Below are positions 18,866 through 27,990 of a stretch of 64,000 nucleotides of DNA, piece by piece. Source of the stretch: Pseudanabaena sp. PCC 6802 (lineage in GTDB: Bacteria; Cyanobacteriota; Cyanobacteriia; Pseudanabaenales; Pseudanabaenaceae); contig NZ_KB235914.1 in assembly GCF_000332175.1 (NCBI RefSeq), forward strand, positions 689,966-753,965, read 5' to 3'. The notes below the pieces were generated by a model. The model saw only the letters and a program-made list of their open reading frames with translations, had not been told where the DNA came from and did not search any database. Position numbers and translations under genes: made by a program. Every line of letters begins with the position of its first letter. Positions within the stretch are counted from its first letter, which is position 1.

Positions 18866-21800
18866 ATGAATGCAGTCGAAATCGAAGAAGCCGTTTCCCG
18901 GCTGGCTGAGGCTCCCTTTGATCCAGAGGAGTTCCCCTTTGCTTTTTTGGAAGCTTTCGGTAACAAGCCAACAACCCTCAAGCGGCTCAAAAGCAATAGC
19001 TCAAACCAATCTGACCTACCTGGTGGGGTACTCCAGCGGAATAATATTCATTTGAAGGTGTGTGCTGAGGGGGAGGTGACTGCGACCCTGACGGAGTTGC
19101 GGCAGAGTCCGGCGACAGCGCGGCAGAAGGCGAAGTTTATTTTGTCGACGGATGGCAAGAGCTTTGAGGCAGAAAACCTGGCGGATGGCGAGACGATCGC
19201 CTGCGACTACCCCAATTTCCCTGACCACTTTGGTTTTTTCTTGCCCTTGGCGGGGATTACAACGGTTAAGCAGATTCGGGAGAATGCTTTTGATATTAAG
19301 GCAACGGGTCGTCTGAATCGGCTCTATGTAGAGTTGTTGAAAGATAATCCCGACTGGGACAAGGCAGAGCGTCGGGAAGATTTTAACCATTTTATGGCGC
19401 GACTGATTTTCTGCTTTTTTGCGGAGGATACGAATATTTTTCCCACTACCCCAAAAGGTGAGGGGTTGTTTACGAATACGATCGCGCAGATGAGCGATGC
19501 CTCGAATACCCATGAGGTGCTGTCGGAGGTGTTTCGGGCGATGTGTACGCCGCCCAAGGATCGCGAGGCGGCGGAGATTCGCAATTGGGCGGATAAGTTT
19601 CCCTATGTGAATGGGGGGTTGTTTAGCCCTCATCCTGACCCTCATCCCCTAACCCCTTCTCCCAAGCAGGGAGAAGGGGAACAAGAGGCTGTTTCTCCCC
19701 TCTCCCGACCTGGGAGAGGGGCTGGGGGCGAGGGTCTTCAGACTAGTGAAGGGGGACAAGAGGTTGAATACTGGGAAATTTCACCTGCCCTTAAGCAGAA
19801 AATGACTGAAGTTGCCCGTCAATTTCGCAAAGAACCTACTCCCAGTGAAATAATCCTCTGGCAAGCCCTGCGCGGACGCAAGCTAGAAGGACGGAAATTC
19901 AGACGACAACAACCGATTGGAGCGTTCGTTGTTGATTTCTTCTGTGGTGCAGAACGGCTGATTGTGGAAGTGGATGGGGGGGTGCATGAATCGCAGCAGG
20001 AAGCGGATCGACAACGGCAAGAATTGCTGGAGTCGTTGGGGTTGAGGGTTGTTCGGATATCGAGTGAGCTAGTTGAAACGAGGCTAGACGAGGTATTGGC
20101 TGTCGTGCGACAAGCGTTTGACCCTCATCCCCTAACCCCTTCTCCCAAGCTGGGAGAAGGGGGACAAGATCCGGCTCCCCTCTCCCTTTCTGGGAGAGGG
20201 GCTGGGGGTGAGGGTCTTATGGTGCCGCGTTTTAGTAAAGTAGCCCGATCGTACCTCCTCCACGTCGGCAATCTGGACTGGAAGCAGATCAATCCCGACA
20301 TTTTCGGCTCGATGATTCAGGCGATCGCCGAGGACGAAGAACGCGGGGCGTTGGGGATGCACTATACCAGCGTGCCGAATATCCTCAAGGTGTTGAATCC
20401 GCTGTTTTTGGACGATTTGCGCGCTCAACTAGAAGCAGCGGGGGATAATGGCCGCAAGTTGCTGAATTTACGTCAACGGATGGCAAAAATTCGGGTGTTC
20501 GATCCGGCTTGTGGGTCGGGGAATTTTTTGGTGATTGCTTATAAGGAGATGCGGGCGATCGAAGCGGAAATCAATCAGCGGCGGGGGGAGAGCGATCGCA
20601 AATCCGAGATTCCGCTGACGAATTTTCGGGGGATTGAGATTCGCCATTTTGCCACGGAGATTGCGCGGTTAGCGTTGATTATTGCGGAGTATCAGTGTGA
20701 TGTGTTGTATCGGGGGGCAAGGCTGGCGCTGGCGGAGTTTTTGCCGCTGAAGAATGAGAACTGGATTACTTGCGGGAATGCGTTGCGGTTGGATTGGTTG
20801 AGTTTATGTCCGCCGACAGGAACGGGGGTGAAGGTGCAGCGTGAGGATCTAGATTTATTTAGTACGCCGCTGGAGCAGACGGAAATTGATTTTGAGAATG
20901 AGGGTGGGGAAACGTATATTTGTGGGAATCCGCCTTATCTCGGATCGACTTGGCAATCGAACGAGCAGAAGGACGATCTAAAACTCATTTTTGATAGACG
21001 CACCAAAACCTGGAAGTCGCTGGATTATGTGGCGGGCTGGTTTATGAAAGCAGCGGATTATGGCACACAAACCCAATCTGCGGCAGCGTTTGTGTCTACG
21101 AATTCCATTTGTCAGGGACAACAAGTGCCGATTCTATGGCCGCTAATTTTTGCAACAGGACACGAAATTGCTTTTGCCCATACCAGTTTTAAGTGGGCAA
21201 ATCTGGCGAGCCATAATGCTGGGGTCACGGTAGCGATCGTTGGGATTTCTAATCACGCTGGTAAAGTTCGACAGTTGTTTTCAGTTGAAGATAACGGTGA
21301 GACAGTCGCGAAAGAGGCTGACAACATAAACGCTTATTTAGTCGCTGGGTCTAATGTTGAGATTTCAAAGCAAGCAGAACCTCTAGCCAAAACAGACGAA
21401 ATGCTACGAGGGAACATGCCCTATGACGGTGGAAACTTGCTCCTTTCCGCTAACGATGTGAATGAGCTTGATTTGACCAAAGAACAACGCGATCGCTTTA
21501 TTCGGCGAATTTATGGATCGGCGGAATTCATTCGGGGGCTATCTCGATATTGTCTTTGGATTGAAGATGATGAGCTTGAGGAAGCATTAGCTATCGAACC
21601 GATCCAACAGCGAATTGCAGGAGTGCGAGCAATGCGGCTGGCAAGTCGTGACAAGAGCGCGAACGAAATGGCGGCACGTTCTCACCAGATGCGTGAGATG
21701 AATATCGGTAAAAAGCAGACAGTTGCAGTAGCTGCTATTTCATCTGAAAATCGCCAATTCCTACCGTGTGGATTGCTTAGTCCTCATGAAACCATTACGA

Positions 21801-22258
21801 ATAAGGTCTACGCTCTCTACGATGCCCCCCTCTGGAATATGGCACTGATCGCCTCCCGCCTCCATTGGGTCTGGATCGGCACGGTCTGCGTCCGCATGAG
21901 AACCGATTTCTCCTACTCCAACACCCTTGGCTGGAATACCTTCCCCGTCCCCACCCTGACCGAGCAAAACAAAACCGACCTCACCCGCTGCGCCGAAGAC
22001 ATCCTCCTCGCCCGCGAACGCTACTTCCCCGCCACGATCGCCGACATGTACGACCCCGATCGCATGGATAGCGAATTCCCGTTAGTCAGGGAAGCCCACG
22101 ATCGCAACGACGAAATCCTGGAGCGCATCTACATTGGTCGCCGCTTCAAAAACGACACCGAACGTCTCGAAAAACTATTTGAGTTATATACCAAAATGAC
22201 CAGTCAGCAGGCTTCATCCCAAAAGTCTTCCAATCGTAAACCTAAAGGACGTAAGTGA
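18866..22258 (+). CDS. MmeI-like DNA adenine methyltransferase with in-frame DUF559 insertion
   Basis: 1130 residues from ATG 18866. MNAVEIEEAVSRLAEAPFDP is the usual family start; the frame upstream is repeat sequence. Large class I SAM-dependent N6-adenine methyltransferase: motif I DPACGSGNFLV (about 544), motif IV GNPPYLGS (about 687), then recognition-domain segments and a C-terminal helical region with WNTFPVP and DRMDSEFP. It resembles type IIG/IIL enzymes, but I cannot identify the PD-(D/E)xK nuclease residues in the N-terminus. Between PYVNGGLFS and VPRFSKVARSYLL, residues about 258-451 are a foreign cassette: repeat C, DUF559, repeat C. Core of a restriction-like island with the helicase and GIY-YIG genes downstream. 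Confidence 0.9.
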   Translation: MNAVEIEEAVSRLAEAPFDPEEFPFAFLEAFGNKPTTLKRLKSNSSNQSDLPGGVLQRNNIHLKVCAEGEVTATLTELRQSPATARQKAKFILSTDGKSFEAENLADGETIACDYPNFPDHFGFFLPLAGITTVKQIRENAFDIKATGRLNRLYVELLKDNPDWDKAERREDFNHFMARLIFCFFAEDTNIFPTTPKGEGLFTNTIAQMSDASNTHEVLSEVFRAMCTPPKDREAAEIRNWADKFPYVNGGLFSPHPDPHPLTPSPKQGEGEQEAVSPLSRPGRGAGGEGLQTSEGGQEVEYWEISPALKQKMTEVARQFRKEPTPSEIILWQALRGRKLEGRKFRRQQPIGAFVVDFFCGAERLIVEVDGGVHESQQEADRQRQELLESLGLRVVRISSELVETRLDEVLAVVRQAFDPHPLTPSPKLGEGGQDPAPLSLSGRGAGGEGLMVPRFSKVARSYLLHVGNLDWKQINPDIFGSMIQAIAEDEERGALGMHYTSVPNILKVLNPLFLDDLRAQLEAAGDNGRKLLNLRQRMAKIRVFDPACGSGNFLVIAYKEMRAIEAEINQRRGESDRKSEIPLTNFRGIEIRHFATEIARLALIIAEYQCDVLYRGARLALAEFLPLKNENWITCGNALRLDWLSLCPPTGTGVKVQREDLDLFSTPLEQTEIDFENEGGETYICGNPPYLGSTWQSNEQKDDLKLIFDRRTKTWKSLDYVAGWFMKAADYGTQTQSAAAFVSTNSICQGQQVPILWPLIFATGHEIAFAHTSFKWANLASHNAGVTVAIVGISNHAGKVRQLFSVEDNGETVAKEADNINAYLVAGSNVEISKQAEPLAKTDEMLRGNMPYDGGNLLLSANDVNELDLTKEQRDRFIRRIYGSAEFIRGLSRYCLWIEDDELEEALAIEPIQQRIAGVRAMRLASRDKSANEMAARSHQMREMNIGKKQTVAVAAISSENRQFLPCGLLSPHETITNKVYALYDAPLWNMALIASRLHWVWIGTVCVRMRTDFSYSNTLGWNTFPVPTLTEQNKTDLTRCAEDILLARERYFPATIADMYDPDRMDSEFPLVREAHDRNDEILERIYIGRRFKNDTERLEKLFELYTKMTSQQASSQKSSNRKPKGRK
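19637..19738 (+). repeat. Family C repeat, left flank of the DUF559 cassette
   Basis: GACCCTCATCCCCTAACCCC, a TTCTCCCAAGCAGGGAGAAG hairpin, a CTCTCCCGACCTGGGAGAG hairpin, and GGCTGGGGGCGAGGGTCTT. It is translated as DPHPLTPSPKQGEG and PLSRPGRGAGGEG within the methyltransferase. The copy at 20120-20218 is in the same orientation and frame. Confidence 0.9.
19739..20119 (+). other. DUF559 endonuclease-like domain inserted in the methyltransferase
   Basis: 127 codons between two direct family C repeats. LKQKMTEVARQFRKEPTPSE, LWQALRGRKLEGRKFRRQQP, VVDFFCGAERLIVEVDGG and LGLRVVRIS are the conserved blocks of DUF559 proteins, a Vsr/PD-(D/E)xK-like nuclease family usually encoded as stand-alone genes of about 115-125 residues. 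The whole domain seems complete, with the D-x(n)-E-V-D core visible. The offset from repeat start to repeat start is 483 bases, a multiple of three, so the host frame is kept. Confidence 0.85.
20120..20218 (+). repeat. Family C repeat, right flank of the DUF559 cassette
   Basis: Direct repeat of 19637-19738: GACCCTCATCCCCTAACCCC, TTCTCCCAAGCTGGGAGAAG, CTCTCCCTTTCTGGGAGAG, GGCTGGGGGTGAGGGTCTT. Translated as DPHPLTPSPKLGEG and LSLSGRGAGGEG. Confidence 0.9.
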
Positions 22259-22312
22259 TTGTTGCAGAAGTCTAAATATTAAAATTAGAACCAATAATTG
22301 GAGGGTACAACA

Positions 22313-22915
22313 ATGTTTGCAGTTTCAAGTCAGCCAATCAAACTAACACCTATTGAATATTTCGCTTGGGAAGAGCAGCAACTCTGTCGCCACGAATACA
22401 TCAACGGTGAAGTCTACGCCATGAGCGGCGGCACTCAAAATCATAGCCGCATTGGTCTAAAATTCGGTGCTTTGCTAGATAGCCACCTATCTAATGGCAA
22501 CTGTCGGGTCTTTAACGCTGATTGTCGGGTGAAAATTGTCGAGACTAATGACTATACCTACCCCGATGTCAGCGTTAGCTGCGATCGTCGAGATAAAACC
22601 ACAACTCAATATATTACCTATCCTTGTTTGATCGTTGAAGTCTTATCGGATAGTACAGAAGGCTATGACCGTGGCAACAAGTTCTTTCGCTATCGTCAGA
22701 ATCCGCAATTACAAGATTATGTATTGGTCAGTTCTCAGGAAATTGCGATCGATCTTTATCGTAAAACAGAAAATGGACGATGGGAAATTATCAACTATCG
22801 AGCCGGAGATATAGTCGAGCTGCAATCCGTAAACTTGAGCTTCCCCATTGAGCAAGTGTATCGCGGGATTGATTTTTCGGAAGTTTCTGTTGAACCGACC
22901 ACGCCTGAACAATAG
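22313..22915 (+). CDS. Uma2 family (DUF820) endonuclease-like protein
   Basis: 200 residues from ATG 22313, preceded by GGAGGG at good spacing; a TTG further upstream is not needed. Uma2 proteins have the PD-(D/E)xK nuclease fold. The core is visible: Asp in YPDVSV, Glu in IVEVLSDST, Lys in NKFFRY, then DYVLVSS. It lies between the methyltransferase and helicase of the restriction-like island and may be either part of the system or a passenger. First of five Uma2 genes in the window. Confidence 0.92.
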   Translation: MFAVSSQPIKLTPIEYFAWEEQQLCRHEYINGEVYAMSGGTQNHSRIGLKFGALLDSHLSNGNCRVFNADCRVKIVETNDYTYPDVSVSCDRRDKTTTQYITYPCLIVEVLSDSTEGYDRGNKFFRYRQNPQLQDYVLVSSQEIAIDLYRKTENGRWEIINYRAGDIVELQSVNLSFPIEQVYRGIDFSEVSVEPTTPEQ

Positions 22916-22926
22916 CTAAAAATCCT

Positions 22927-24387
22927 ATGAGTAATCCGAACGCTAAAGGCGCGCTTTCAGCGAACGCCATTCCCGCCGTTTCCGTCACCTACGCCCAGGA
23001 TGGCACCTCCACCACAGCCAACGCCCTGGGGATGCGCCCCATGCAAGAACGCGCCTACCAAAAACGCGGCGAACAATACCTGCTGATCAAATCACCCCCC
23101 GCCTCTGGCAAAAGTCGGGCACTGATGTTTATCGCCCTAGACAAACTAGAGAACCAGAAGCTCAAACAAGCCATCATCGTCGTCCCCGAAAAGGCTATCG
23201 GCTCTAGCTTCCACAACGAACCCCTCAGTAAATTTGGCTTTTGGGCAGATTGGCAGGTCGAACCCAAATGGAACCTCTGCGACGCTCCAGGAGGAGACAA
23301 TGGCGGCAAAGTGGATGCAGTCAAGAAATTCCTCGCAAGTGATGACAAAGTGCTGGTCTGTACCCACGCCACCTTTCGGTTTGCCGTGGACAAGTTTGGG
23401 GTAGAAATTCTGGACGATCGCCTGATCGCCGTAGACGAATTTCACCACGTTTCCGCCAACCCCGATAACAAGCTGGGCGATCGCGTCCGCCAACTCATGA
23501 CCCGCGACAAAACCCACATCGTGGCGATGACTGGCTCCTACTTTCGCGGTGATGCCGAGGCTGTTTTGCATCCTAACGATGAGTCTCGCTTTGAGACCGT
23601 CACCTACACCTACTACGAACAACTCAACGGCTACCAATACCTCAAACAACTCGACATCGGCTACTACTTCTACGCTGGTCGATACACCGACGAAATCATT
23701 CAGGTGCTCAACCCCAACGAAAAGACCATCCTGCACATTCCCAACGTCAACTCCCGCGAGAGCACCAAGGACAAAATCCGCGAAGTAGAGCACATCATCG
23801 AAGAATTAGGCGAATGGCAGGGTATCGATCCCCAAACAGGGTTTCAACTCGTCAAAACCACCGATGGCAAGATTCTCAAAATTGCTGACCTCGTAGACGA
23901 CGATTTCACCAAGCGCGATAAAGTCGCCGCTGCCCTCAAAGACCCCACCCACAAGGACGATCGCGACCATGTGGACATCATCATTGCCCTCGGCATGGCA
24001 AAAGAAGGCTTCGACTGGATCTGGTGCGAACATACCCTAACGATCGGCTACCGCTCCAGTTTGACCGAGATTATTCAGATTATCGGTCGCGCCACCCGCG
24101 ATGCGCCAGGGAAGACCCGTGCCCGATTCACCAACCTGATTGCCGAACCCGATGCTAGCGAAGCCGCCGTCACCGAAGCCGTGAATGATACGTTGAAAGA
24201 GATCGCGGCCAGTCTGCTGATGGAACAGGTGCTCGCGCCGCGTTTCGAGTTCAAACCCAAGCACCCCGACAATCAACCCACACCCGGCTTTGACTACGGC
24301 GAAGGCGGCTACGATCCGCTCAAGTGTAACGTGGGCGTTAATCCCGCAACGGGTCAAATCCAACTAGAAATTAAGGGGGTTAGCTAA
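22927..24387 (+). pseudogene. SF2 DEAD/DEAH-type helicase, N-terminal part before frameshift
   Basis: 486 readable residues. Walker A SPPASGKSRALM (about 57-68), motif II VDEFHH (about 168), motif III MTGSYF, and the C-terminal RecA motif VI IIGRATRDAPGKTRARF are all present, so both RecA lobes are intact. The frame ends IKGVS-stop, while the next frame continues ...GLAKPKSKEAERICRED directly into the downstream ORF. Removing one G from the GGGGG run at 24375-24379 fuses them into one protein of about 712 residues (22927-25066). It starts 11 bases after the Uma2 gene. Probable motor subunit of the restriction-like system. Confidence 0.88.
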
Positions 24388-25066
24388 ACCCAAGAGCAAG
24401 GAAGCCGAGCGCATCTGCCGCGAGGACTTGACTGAACTAGTGACGGCTTTTGTCCAGGACAAGCCCACAATCGAACGCGGTCTATTCGACGAGGAACTGG
24501 TGCCCGAAGAACTGACCCAAGTACGAATGGGCAAAATCGTCAAAGAAAAATTCCCGAATTTAGACGAAGAAGATCGAGAAGCAGTGCGTCAACATGCGAT
24601 CGTCGCCCTCAACCTCGTGCAACAAGCCAAGCAAACCGTCAACGAATCCGGTGGTAACTATAATATTCTTCCCCCCTCTCCCAGGAAGGGAGAGGGGTTG
24701 GGGGTGAGGGAGGAAAAAGAAGCGCCCAAAAACACCGCCCTCATCGATGGAGTTCGGCAGTTTGCCCTATCGGTGACAGAACTCGACATGGATCTGATTG
24801 ATCGCATCAACCCCTTTGGCGAAGCCTATGCCATTCTAGCTAAGTCCATGAGCGAAGAACGACTGCGGCAGGTCGCAGAAGTGATTGCTGCCAAACGGAT
24901 TACCCTGAGCGTGGAAGAAGCACGGGAATTGGCTAAACGGGCACTGCGGTTCAAGCAAGAAAAAGGCAGGTTGCCCTCTCTCACAGCAGTCGATCCTTGG
25001 GAAAAACGGATGGCAGAGGGGGTTGCCTTCCTGCAACGCAAAGTAAAGGAGGAAAACGATGCCTAA
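24388..25066 (+). pseudogene. C-terminal part of the frameshifted SF2 helicase
   Basis: The +1 frame runs without a stop from before the helicase stop codon: AKPKSKEAERICREDLTELV, then a helical domain (RMGKIVKEKFPNLDEEDREA, FGEAYAILAKSMSEERLRQV) ending KVKEENDA. There is no good start codon with a ribosome site (TTG 24428 is the first), which supports a broken gene and not a separate one. Residues NYNILPPSPRKGEGLGVREE come from a family C repeat at 24667-24713. The segment PWEKRMAEGVAFLQRKVKEE resembles C-terminal regions of related helicases. Confidence 0.82.
24667..24713 (+). repeat. Partial family C repeat inside the helicase C-terminal region
   Basis: CCCCCCTCTCCCAGGAAGGG, then AGAGGGGTTGGGGGTGAGGG. 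A half-element with one hairpin, kept in frame and encoding PPSPRKGEGLGVRE. Confidence 0.85.
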
Positions 25067-25069
25067 GTC

Positions 25070-25170
25070 TACCCTCATCCCCCAGCCCCTTTCTCCCAAA
25101 ACGGGAGAAGGGGAGCAAGACTTCTTCAAAGTCCCTCTCCCCTTCTGGGAGAGGGATTTAGGGTGAGGGA
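25070..25170 (+). repeat. Family C repeat between helicase and nuclease genes, with flanking duplication
   Basis: ACCCTCATCCCCCAGCCCC, hairpin CTTTCTCCCAAAACGGGAGA, hairpin CCCCTTCTGGGAGAGGG, ending GGGTGAGGG. It is flanked by near-identical 21-base segments, 25046-25066 and 25179-25199 (20 of 21 match; AAGGAGGAAA-CGATGCCTAA), each containing ribosome site, ATG and TAA. This suggests an insertion that duplicated the stop/start junction. Confidence 0.88.
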
Positions 25171-25191
25171 ATCCAACTAAGGAGGAAAGCG

Positions 25192-25847
25192 ATGCCTAAA
25201 TACACAACTGATGAAGATTTGGAATTGCTCGGTGAGTTGGGTGTAGACCTTGCCCCCGATCCATCAAGTCAGCGTTCCGCCAGAGAAGAGCGAATTATTG
25301 CGGGCTTCGAGGAAATCGAACGGTTTGTGGAGGAACAGGGCAAACTGCCCCAGCACGGAGACGATCGCGATATCTTTGAACGGCTTTACGCAGTACGTCT
25401 GGATCGCCTGCGCGAATCCGAGGAATGTCGTGCGCTCTTGGAACCACTTGACTCTCGCGGATTGCTAACTGCGGTCGCCAATACCAGCCTCACCCCAGAA
25501 GCAGACCTTGATGATGAAGCGCTGTTGGCGACCCTTGGCGTTAATGCCGCAGAAAACGATATCATGCAGCTTACCCATGTGCGATCGCGCAGCGAAATCA
25601 AAGCCGCAGAGGAAATCGCCCAGCGTACTCCCTGTCAGGACTTTGACCGATTCAAACCGATCTTTGACCAAGTACAGCGCGATTTGGAGACAGGGGTACG
25701 GCAAACCCTGAAATACCAAGATAATGCCCAAATTAACCAGGGCGATCTATTTATCCTCAATGGTCAGAAGACACTGGTAGCAGAGATGGACAAACCCTTC
25801 ATCACCGATTCCGGTTTGCCAAATTGCCGCCTGCGAGTTGTTTATGA
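25192..25847 (+). pseudogene. GIY-YIG nuclease gene, 5' part, interrupted by an IS element
   Basis: 218 codons from ATG 25192 (GGAGGAAA seven bases upstream). The N-terminal domain is DLELLGELGVDLAPDPSSQR, then FEEIERFVEEQGKLPQHGDD, typical of a large family of GIY-YIG (T5orf172) proteins in which a helical N-terminus precedes the nuclease. It continues LRVVYD and then enters the IS at 25848; the frame ends within the IS at 25863. Joining 25847 to 27338 restores ...VVYD-NGTEGDYLLRSLQ in frame. Confidence 0.85.
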
Positions 25848-27331
25848 CTGGAGTTTAGACTAAAAAGTGGTAAAAAGCAGCCAGCCATTGCAGACTGACC
25901 GCTTGATGATGGAAGCTGAAAAGACTATAAAATCAACAGCTTCATCATGATTAGTTTGGATAAACTTGAGCAATTTCGCAAGTACACGTACGAAATTATA
26001 GGGAACGGGAGAGATGCGCTGTTCGACTTGATGGATGCGGTACTGACGAGTCGGAGTGTTTCATCGTTTGTGGAACTTTCGTTAAGCCCATTATTTCGGA
26101 GGGAGTGGTCGAGTATCTATGAAGCACTGCAAGATAGTCATCCTCCACGTGAAGACTTGATGAAGCAATACATACAGCAAATGCCGGCAGCAGAGGTGAC
26201 GATATTGGCGGGCGACCATACAGCCTGGTCGCGTCCCTATGCGGTGACATTACAAGAACGCACCTACGAACATCAACCTCAACCGGGAGTAGGAAGCAAA
26301 CCTGTTACGGTGGGGCAAGGATACAGCACAATTGCCTGGATTCCAGAGTCAGAAGGGAGTTTTGCCTTACCGTTGCGGCATGAGCGGATCACCAGTTTCG
26401 AGAACCCGATTCAGAAAGCCGCTAGTCAGTTACGCTTGGTTTGTGCGGAAATTCCTGGGACTGTGCTTTTCCTGGGGGATGGCGAGTATGGGTGCGCACC
26501 ATTTTTGCAGCAAACAGCAGACATCCCGTGTATCAAGCTGCTCAGGCTACGCCCCAACCGGGTTCTGTATCATGCCCCAAAGGATTACGAGGGGCATGGG
26601 CGACCCCATAAGCATGGAGAGAAATTTAGCCTCAAAGACTCTGACACTTGGTCTATTCCCCAAGCAGACATCACAATTGCAGAGCCTAAACTGGGACGAT
26701 TGCAAATTCGTCGATGGCCAAACCTGCACTTAAAGCAAGCCGCAGACCATCCCTTTACACTCATTCTGGTCGAACGTCTTGATATGCCTGAATCGAAACC
26801 CCTGTGGTTGATTTGGGTCGCTAAAGACGAGCCAATCTTGAGTGAGGTATGGCAAAAATATCTGCGCAGATTTGCCATTGAGCATTGGTATCGCTTGGTG
26901 CGTCAACGTCTCCATTGGACAATCCCTCAGCTTTCTACCCCTGCTCAGATGGAGACTTGGTCGGACTTGATGCCTTTACTTACTTGGCAATTGTGGCTCG
27001 CTCGTGAACTTGTCCAAGACTCTCCTCTGCCTTGGCAGAAACCGATGACTAAATTGTCTCCTGGTCGAGTTGCAAATGCTTTTGCTTTAGTTTTGGTCAG
27101 GATTGGCTCTCCTTCCCCTGACCCTAAACCTCGCGGTAAGTCTCCAGGTTGGCCTCTTGGGAAAAAACGAACCCAACGGATTCGTTATCCTACTGTCAAA
27201 AAACGCTATGCCAAGCCCCTCAAAAAAGCTTCCGCTGCAACTGCTTAGCTCAACTTCTTCCCTTTTATCCTCTCTCTCGCTAGTTTCTATCTAGCGAGAT
27301 GCTTCTTGTTGCCTTTTAGTCTAAACTCCAG
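25848..27331 (+). mobile_element. Insertion sequence, 1484 bp, DDE transposase, 6-bp target duplication
   Basis: The left end CTGGAGTTTAGACTAAAA is matched exactly by the inverted right end (18 bp). The target duplication is TTATGA at 25842-25847 and 27332-27337. One transposase ORF fills the element. The perfect TSD and exactly restorable host frame indicate a recent insertion. The IS4/IS701 group is suggested by the transposase, but the 6-bp duplication is not the 4 bp of typical IS701, so the family is left open. Confidence 0.93.
25947..27248 (+). CDS. IS transposase (DDE, IS4/IS701-like)
   Basis: 433 residues, intact. Acidic residues of a DDE core: Asp90 in LAGDHTAWSR, Asp178 in LGDGEYG, Glu312 in IEHWYRLVRQRLHW (the Y-(2)-R-(3)-E-like signature region). 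The C-terminus is basic (PLGKKRTQRIRYPTVKKRYA). It belongs to a transposase type frequent in cyanobacteria. Start ATG 25947 lies 99 bases inside the element. It is probably active because no stop or frameshift is seen. Confidence 0.9.
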   Translation: MISLDKLEQFRKYTYEIIGNGRDALFDLMDAVLTSRSVSSFVELSLSPLFRREWSSIYEALQDSHPPREDLMKQYIQQMPAAEVTILAGDHTAWSRPYAVTLQERTYEHQPQPGVGSKPVTVGQGYSTIAWIPESEGSFALPLRHERITSFENPIQKAASQLRLVCAEIPGTVLFLGDGEYGCAPFLQQTADIPCIKLLRLRPNRVLYHAPKDYEGHGRPHKHGEKFSLKDSDTWSIPQADITIAEPKLGRLQIRRWPNLHLKQAADHPFTLILVERLDMPESKPLWLIWVAKDEPILSEVWQKYLRRFAIEHWYRLVRQRLHWTIPQLSTPAQMETWSDLMPLLTWQLWLARELVQDSPLPWQKPMTKLSPGRVANAFALVLVRIGSPSPDPKPRGKSPGWPLGKKRTQRIRYPTVKKRYAKPLKKASAATA

Positions 27332-27875
27332 TTATGATAATGGTACAGAAGGCGATTACCTGCTGCGATCGCTCCAACGGGCTTTAAACAAAGACAAAGC
27401 CAGCCGCCGCATCACCAACCCAGACTTAGGATCGCTCCCATTATTTTCGCAAGTTGAAACAGCCGACGATTTGCCGACTGGCTACATCTACGTGCTGAGG
27501 AGCCAATCAGATCATCCGTTCATTACTGAAAATCGATCTGTCATTCACAAGATCGGTGTTACGGTCGGCGATGTCAAAAGCCGGATTGCCAATGCCAAAA
27601 AAGACACCACCTATTTGCTGGCAGACGTGGAAATTGTCGCTACCTTCAAGCTGGCAAATGTCAACCCAAAGAAACTGGAGTCACTCCTTCACAGGGTTTT
27701 CGACAACGCCCGATTGGAATTGGCGTTGCCCGATCGCTTCGGTATACCCGTGCAGCCGAGGGGGTGGTTCCTTGTGCCCCTAGAAGCGATCGAGGCAGTG
27801 ATTGAAAAAATCAAGGCAGGAACCCTCGACCGATTTCGATACGATCCCAAAACAGCCCGTCTCACGCAATTGTAG
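27332..27875 (+). pseudogene. GIY-YIG nuclease gene, 3' part
   Basis: Continues the gene broken at 25847: YDNGTEGDYLLRSLQRALNK, a linker, then the GIY-YIG/T5orf172 domain with GYIYVLRSQSDHP (GIY strand), VIHKIGVTVGDVKSRI (YIG-like strand and catalytic Arg region), and ESLLHRVFDNAR with the conserved Glu helix. It ends at TAG 27875. Without excision of the IS there is no native start, so this half is probably silent. Confidence 0.88.
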
Positions 27876-27990
27876 TGTCCCCCAAGGAAAATAACTGCTA
27901 CTAAGACGATGCCTGCTATCTGTCGATAACCAAAAAGTCTGGTTGTCCCTAATTAGAAAGTAAACGAAATGTACTTGCCAAGCAAGATAA

